From the NCBI GenBank assembly GCA_000380705.1, contig AQYM01000020.1, positions 34,483 to 45,755 on the forward strand: a stretch of DNA of 11,273 nt, in the 5' to 3' direction. Shown piece by piece: positions 7,732-11,273 of the stretch. The first letter of the stretch is position 1. Each line of letters starts with the position of its first letter. The notes beneath the pieces were generated by a model, which did not search any database, was not told the origin of the DNA, and saw only the letters and a program-made list of their open reading frames with translations. The DNA comes from Crenarchaeota archaeon SCGC AAA471-B05 (GTDB taxonomy: Archaea > Thermoproteota > Thermoprotei > Gearchaeales > Gearchaeaceae). The position numbers were made by a program, and so were the translations under genes.

Positions 7732-8553
7732 TTATTTAAGTTCGCTAATTATTCTCTTAGGATAAGAATAAGGTACTCCCAGTTCTTTCAAAGTTTCCTC
7801 TATTAGGGAAGCAATAGATGAATATAATTGAAACCATGTTTTTCCTGCAGTCCAAGCTCTAGCTTCCATTTGTATTCCATTTTCTAAGAATTGAACTGGA
7901 AAAACAACAGGTGGGGGATCAATCAAAATATACCATTGTTGGTTAAACTTGTTTAATAATATTTCAATAACTTTTTTAATATCTATTTCAAACGGAACTG
8001 TAAACTGTACTCTCACCAATCTTGCTATAGAAGAGGAGTAATTTATTACTGGTGAGTTAAACAATTCATTATTTGGAATTCTTATAAAGAAACCTTCGAA
8101 ACTTTGAACTTTTGTAGAAAGTAAACCTATATCTGTAACCATACCTACGTTGTTATTGTAATTTATAAAGTCTCCTATTTTAAAGGGTCTTTCTATGATC
8201 AGTAAAATACCTGAAAAAAAGTTTGAAAGAGTTTGTTGAGCAGCTAAACCTATTACAATACCTATGAAACCTCCAGCTATTAATAACTCAGTAAATTGAA
8301 CTCCAGGGATTTCCAGTTGTCTTATTGCTATTGCCATACCTATAAGGATTATTATATAGTTAACAAGTTTTGAAATATTTCGAATAACATGTATAGGTGC
8401 TTTTTCATGGAGTCTTCTTCGAATAATTTTAGTTAATTGTCTAGATGTTATTATAGCTATAATTATCGCAAGAATAGCTTCTATGTAATTTTGATAAAAT
8501 CTAAAATAATCCCATATATTTTGTAATATTTGCAAATAAAAATAAATAATCAT
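7732..8553 (-). CDS. mscS: Small-conductance mechanosensitive channel, MscS family
   Basis: MscS-type channel, which opens when membrane tension rises after osmotic downshock and releases solutes from the cytoplasm. Length, 273 residues, is close to the ~286 of E. coli MscS. Helices: TM1 ~21-37, TM2 ~61-78, pore-lining TM3 ~92-119. The signature is clear: 'AGGFIGIVIGLAAQQTLSNF' followed by 'LLIIERPFKIGDFI', corresponding to the TM3 and beta-domain entry of MscS. The beta domain covers ~124-178 ('GMVTDIGLLSTKV', 'IRIPNNELFNSPVINYS'), and the C-terminal alpha/beta vestibule domain ~180-265 ends in 'GVPYSYPKRI', comparable to the PYP-type end of the family. It is the second gene of an operon: its ATG overlaps the stop of the DUF432 gene (ATGA), implying translational coupling. 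The region after its stop codon is listed separately. Family assignment is confident; gating properties cannot be read from sequence. Confidence 0.95.
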   Translation of the reverse strand: MIIYFYLQILQNIWDYFRFYQNYIEAILAIIIAIITSRQLTKIIRRRLHEKAPIHVIRNISKLVNYIIILIGMAIAIRQLEIPGVQFTELLIAGGFIGIVIGLAAQQTLSNFFSGILLIIERPFKIGDFINYNNNVGMVTDIGLLSTKVQSFEGFFIRIPNNELFNSPVINYSSSIARLVRVQFTVPFEIDIKKVIEILLNKFNQQWYILIDPPPVVFPVQFLENGIQMEARAWTAGKTWFQLYSSIASLIEETLKELGVPYSYPKRIISELK

Positions 8554-9185
8554 GTTCCAAAACTCATTTCAAATTCTCCACCAAAATGTTTTAACGGTAC
8601 TGTAGGTATTAGTTTGCTTCCTTCCAATGAAGGTTTATTGGTAAGTTTTACTACAGCCAGACCTTTTTTCAATCTATAAAGCTGAATCATCTCTCCGCAA
8701 ATTATATCATTGTTGATAAAAAGCGAAAAATCATGAGCTTTAAAGATGATTTTTGAAATAGTCCCTATACTTTCTCCTTCATTTATTATTTCTATTAAAG
8801 TCAAAGCTTCATGTTTATTTGAAAATACCCTTTCAAAAAACGCATTAGTTTTCCAATACCTATAAATTACTCCGTTACTTATATTTCCATATAAAGCGTA
8901 TTTCTTAGGATAAATTTCTATTGTATCTATTAATTTATAAGTCTGATTATTTGTAACATAAATTCCTATATCTAAGGGTAATTTAACATAAACCTTGATT
9001 TGCTCACCTGAATTAACGTATATATAAGGATCAAATACGATGCCAAAATATTCTGTTACCGAAAAATCTAGACTAAGCTTAGGCAATTCTTCTATTTTTA
9101 ATCCTTCAGGAACCTCTATTCTTTTGTCTCCTCTAATGTAAACACTATTATTCTTTTCTTTAGTGATAATATATTTGGGTTCCAT
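8550..9185 (-). CDS. DUF432 family protein, partner of the MscS channel
   Basis: Recognised by eye as the archaeal DUF432 family (function unknown), from the overall length of 211 residues, the beta-rich profile and 'YALYGNISNGVIYRYW' (96-111). There is no signal peptide or membrane segment, so it is probably cytosolic. Other visible blocks are 'YFGIVFDPYIYVNSGEQIKVYVKLPLDIGIYV' split across 46-77 as successive strands, 'EALTLIEIINEG' (126-137), and a C-terminal 'HFGGEFEMSFGT'. Only one Cys (163) is present. It is the first gene of a two-gene operon, with the MscS ATG overlapping its stop by four bases, so near-equal synthesis of the two is expected. An ATG at 9185, an in-frame stop four codons upstream, and a TATA box about 30 bases away fix the start. 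A regulator or cytoplasmic partner of the channel is the natural inference, but not demonstrated here. Confidence 0.85.
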   Translation of the reverse strand: MEPKYIITKEKNNSVYIRGDKRIEVPEGLKIEELPKLSLDFSVTEYFGIVFDPYIYVNSGEQIKVYVKLPLDIGIYVTNNQTYKLIDTIEIYPKKYALYGNISNGVIYRYWKTNAFFERVFSNKHEALTLIEIINEGESIGTISKIIFKAHDFSLFINNDIICGEMIQLYRLKKGLAVVKLTNKPSLEGSKLIPTVPLKHFGGEFEMSFGT

Positions 9186-9210
9186 ATTTTTGTTTTATTC
9201 TCTTACAATA

Positions 9211-9220
9211 ATAAATATAA
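9211..9220 (-). promoter_or_regulatory. TATA box of the DUF432-mscS operon
   Basis: Minus-strand TTATATTTAT is centred about 30 bases upstream of the ATG at 9185, giving a predicted leader of only about four bases. It is the only strong TATA-like block on this strand at a suitable distance. Confidence 0.6.
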
Positions 9221-9226
9221 ATAGCC

Positions 9227-9234
9227 TTATAAAT
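9227..9234 (+). promoter_or_regulatory. TATA box of the secreted propeller/repeat protein gene
   Basis: TTATAAAT is centred about 24 bases upstream of the ATG at 9254, consistent with a leaderless transcript. It starts only seven bases from the TATA box of the divergent operon, so the two pre-initiation complexes probably cannot assemble together. Confidence 0.6.
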
Positions 9235-9247
9235 TTTTGAAAAATTT
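9231..9247. promoter_or_regulatory. Perfect palindrome AAATTTTT-G-AAAAATTT between TATA box and start codon
   Basis: Eight-base perfect arms around a single central G overlap the 3' half of the rightward TATA box and end seven bases before the ATG at 9254. A dimeric repressor bound here would block initiation of the rightward gene. The arms consist only of A and T, so chance symmetry is a serious alternative. Confidence 0.35.
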
Positions 9248-9253
9248 TAATTT

Positions 9254-11273
9254 ATGAGATGCTTAACTGTTGTTATTTTAATTTCGTTGATTTACACCAT
9301 AAGTTATTCGCAAGAACATCCAAATAGTTTAGCGAACCAAAATAATGATTTAAACAATTTAAATTATGGTATCGCTCCTTTATTTAAAATGGTTAATTTA
9401 TCAGCGACTGAAAATATACCTAAAATAAAAGCTTCCAATATTCCTTTACATCTACCCTTCAAATATAAGTATAAAATTAACCAACATACTAATAATTATG
9501 AGATAACACAAAGTTCACAAAGCGATCTAAAAATTTTATTAAGTTTCGAAGGAATACATTATGGTTTCAACGGAATTTACCCTAATTTTTATACACCTCC
9601 AGATGTTCAAATAGCTGTAAGTAATAATCATGTGGTAGAATTTGTAAATGTTTTAGGTGCTGTTTGGTCAAAATCGGGAAATTTTTTAGGTTATATATCC
9701 CTTAATTCTTTATTTTCAGGAAATTATATTGGAGATCCTAGAATAATTTTTGATCCTTTAAGTAATAGATTTTTTGCCAGCGTATTTGATAAAGATTACA
9801 ATGCTATAAGAGTTGCTGTGTCAATTACAGATAATCCTTTAGGGAGTTGGTATGTTTATATTTTTTACCAACCAAACGGTTTATTCCCGGATCAACCTTA
9901 TATAGGTGTAAACGATGATAAGGTGGTCGTTTCTGCAAACATTTATCATCCTACTTTAGAAATATATTATGGTGCACAGTATTGGATAATAAACAAATCC
10001 CAAATGCTTTCAGGCTTATCTGTTAATTACGCAGTAAGTGACCTAGATACAACAGTTGCTTCAATTAGACCTGCGCACCATTTATCTTCTTCAAATATTT
10101 TTTACATGGCTACAACTCAAACAATTTCCAATAATTTAATTTACGTTTATTCTATAATAGGTACGCCTCCTTCAAGCGTAATAGTAAATAAATACAATTT
10201 TAACGTAAAAACAATAAATAGTCCTCCTATTGCACCTCAAGCTGGTTCTCCAAGTTACTTAGATACTATAGATATAAGGATTCAGGATATAATATGGAAG
10301 AATAATAGATTATTGTTTACAGCCAACGTAGGATGTACACCGGCTGGAGATTTTACTACTAGATCTTGCTTAAGAATAATAGAAATAAATACAAGTAACT
10401 TTTCAATTAAACAAGATTTTGATTATGGAATAGCAGGCAAATACCTCTTTTTTGGTTCTTTAAGGTTAAACAAAGATAATATTATGTTTATAATTTTTGG
10501 TTATTCTTCTCCTACAAATTATCCTGGTTTAATGGTAACCTATCAAACAATACCTAATAATTTAGAAAATCCAATAATTTTAAAGAATGGCTTAGGTCCT
10601 GAAACAGTTTATTGTTCAAATAATGTTTGCAGATATGGAGATTATTTTGGTTCAGCTGTAGATCCTTTAGAACCTGAATATGTTTGGGTTGCAGGAGAAT
10701 TTGGAAGAGGTTCTTCAGGATGGTCTACATATATAGCAAAACTAGGTTTAACTGAATATTTCATAGTAGCAAGCTACTCAATAATAGGAAATGAAACAGG
10801 TTCTTCTCCACCTATTTTAAGATATTACTATAATAATAGTTTACATTCGGTAACATTAACAAAAAATCCTGTCAAATATAAGGTAGATAAAAACAGTCCT
10901 TGGGAAGTCACTGAAATTTTAATAGGTTCCAATGAAAATGAAAGATGGAAAACAAATCAAGTTACAAAAGGAATTGTAAATTCTCCCTTAACTATAAACC
11001 TAACTTATTACCATCAATATTATGTTCAATTTAAATATGAAATAATTAACGGAGGAAGTGGATATTTACCACCAAAAATTAAAATATACCAGTTTAATCA
11101 ACAATTGGAAGTTGAACCTGATACATATATTTGGGCTGACGAAAATATTTATAATTTTACCAATCCTTTGATAGGTTCAAATGAAAATGAAAGATGGTAT
11201 TCTTTAAATAGCGAAGGAAAAATAGATAAGGCTGGAATTTATAAAGCTTCGTATTATCACCAATATTTAATAA
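9254..11273 (+). CDS. Secreted propeller-like protein with C-terminal surface repeats, 3'-truncated by window edge
   Basis: The frame runs open from ATG 9254 to the right edge (673 codons, no stop), so the gene continues outside. An in-frame TAA two codons before the ATG fixes the start. Residues 1-20 are a signal peptide (MRCLTVVILISLIYTISYSQ). About 95-500 resemble a family of secreted beta-propeller-like proteins: 'PPDVQIAVSNNHVVEF', 'IGDPRIIFDPLSNRFFASVF', 'VAVSITDNPLGSWYVY', 'FPDQPYIGVNDDKVVVSANI'. Two Cys pairs (361/372 and 454/459) could form disulphides. From ~525 come repeats with 'IGSNENERW' and 'YYHQY' motifs (557-590 and 639-671), typical of surface and secreted proteins of acidophilic archaea. 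Sequons (NLS, NKS, NTS, NFS, NET, NNS, NLT, NFT) suit an exported glycoprotein. No catalytic motif is visible; adhesion or carbohydrate or surface binding is the best guess. A C-terminal anchor may lie beyond the window. Export and repeats are confident, function is not. Confidence 0.9.
   Translation, partial: MRCLTVVILISLIYTISYSQEHPNSLANQNNDLNNLNYGIAPLFKMVNLSATENIPKIKASNIPLHLPFKYKYKINQHTNNYEITQSSQSDLKILLSFEGIHYGFNGIYPNFYTPPDVQIAVSNNHVVEFVNVLGAVWSKSGNFLGYISLNSLFSGNYIGDPRIIFDPLSNRFFASVFDKDYNAIRVAVSITDNPLGSWYVYIFYQPNGLFPDQPYIGVNDDKVVVSANIYHPTLEIYYGAQYWIINKSQMLSGLSVNYAVSDLDTTVASIRPAHHLSSSNIFYMATTQTISNNLIYVYSIIGTPPSSVIVNKYNFNVKTINSPPIAPQAGSPSYLDTIDIRIQDIIWKNNRLLFTANVGCTPAGDFTTRSCLRIIEINTSNFSIKQDFDYGIAGKYLFFGSLRLNKDNIMFIIFGYSSPTNYPGLMVTYQTIPNNLENPIILKNGLGPETVYCSNNVCRYGDYFGSAVDPLEPEYVWVAGEFGRGSSGWSTYIAKLGLTEYFIVASYSIIGNETGSSPPILRYYYNNSLHSVTLTKNPVKYKVDKNSPWEVTEILIGSNENERWKTNQVTKGIVNSPLTINLTYYHQYYVQFKYEIINGGSGYLPPKIKIYQFNQQLEVEPDTYIWADENIYNFTNPLIGSNENERWYSLNSEGKIDKAGIYKASYYHQYLI
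10922..11197 (+). repeat. Two ~83-residue surface repeats with near-identical 27-base core
   Basis: The DNA cores at 10922-10948 and 11171-11197 encode 'IGSNENERW' and differ at one base in 27 (tcc versus tca, both Ser). In protein the unit runs from IGSNENERW through the 'YYHQY' block to the next copy. The second unit is cut by the window edge, so more copies may follow. The rest of the unit is far less alike between copies than the core. Confidence 0.8.

Noticed and set aside
9254..11273. Secreted protein as a thermopsin-type protease
   Set aside because: It shares the surface repeats found in many secreted proteins of acidophilic archaea, but no thermopsin catalytic region was seen; the N-terminal part fits a propeller-like binding domain better.

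Overview
The window is a strongly A+T-rich stretch of archaeal chromosome, most likely from an acidophilic, Sulfolobales-like crenarchaeon. The signs are DUF432 next to an MscS channel, a secreted protein with the 'GSNENERW ... YYHQY' surface repeats typical of Sulfolobales and Thermoplasmata, many N-glycosylation sequons in predicted extracellular regions, and TATA-like boxes about 24-33 bp upstream of start codons with little or no leader. The genus cannot be fixed from the sequence alone. I see no rRNA, tRNA, CRISPR array or insertion sequence.

Layout: bases 1-5045 (+) hold the 3' part of a giant membrane-anchored surface protein. Its frame is open to the left edge, so its start lies outside. 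Bases 5046-5610 are a 565-bp A+T-rich gap between convergent genes, with oligo-T tracts and a few small repeats. Three transcription units then read leftward on the minus strand: (i) a membrane-bound M28-type metallopeptidase, whose leader peptide is encoded just upstream but out of frame; (ii) a 102-residue cytosolic protein of unknown function with its own TATA box; (iii) a DUF432 protein followed by an MscS channel, joined by a 4-base ATGA overlap. A 68-bp divergent promoter region with two closely spaced TATA boxes separates the DUF432 gene from the last gene (9254 to the right edge, +), a secreted propeller-like protein with C-terminal repeats that runs off the window.

Functionally, most of the window concerns the cell envelope: two large secreted or surface proteins, an externally facing membrane peptidase, and an osmotic safety valve with a conserved partner of unknown role. 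Points most worth checking are the frameshifted leader and the Asn-for-His change in the M28 metal site, the in-frame coding-like tail after the MscS stop codon, the sequon-free membrane core of the giant protein, and the DUF432-MscS pair.
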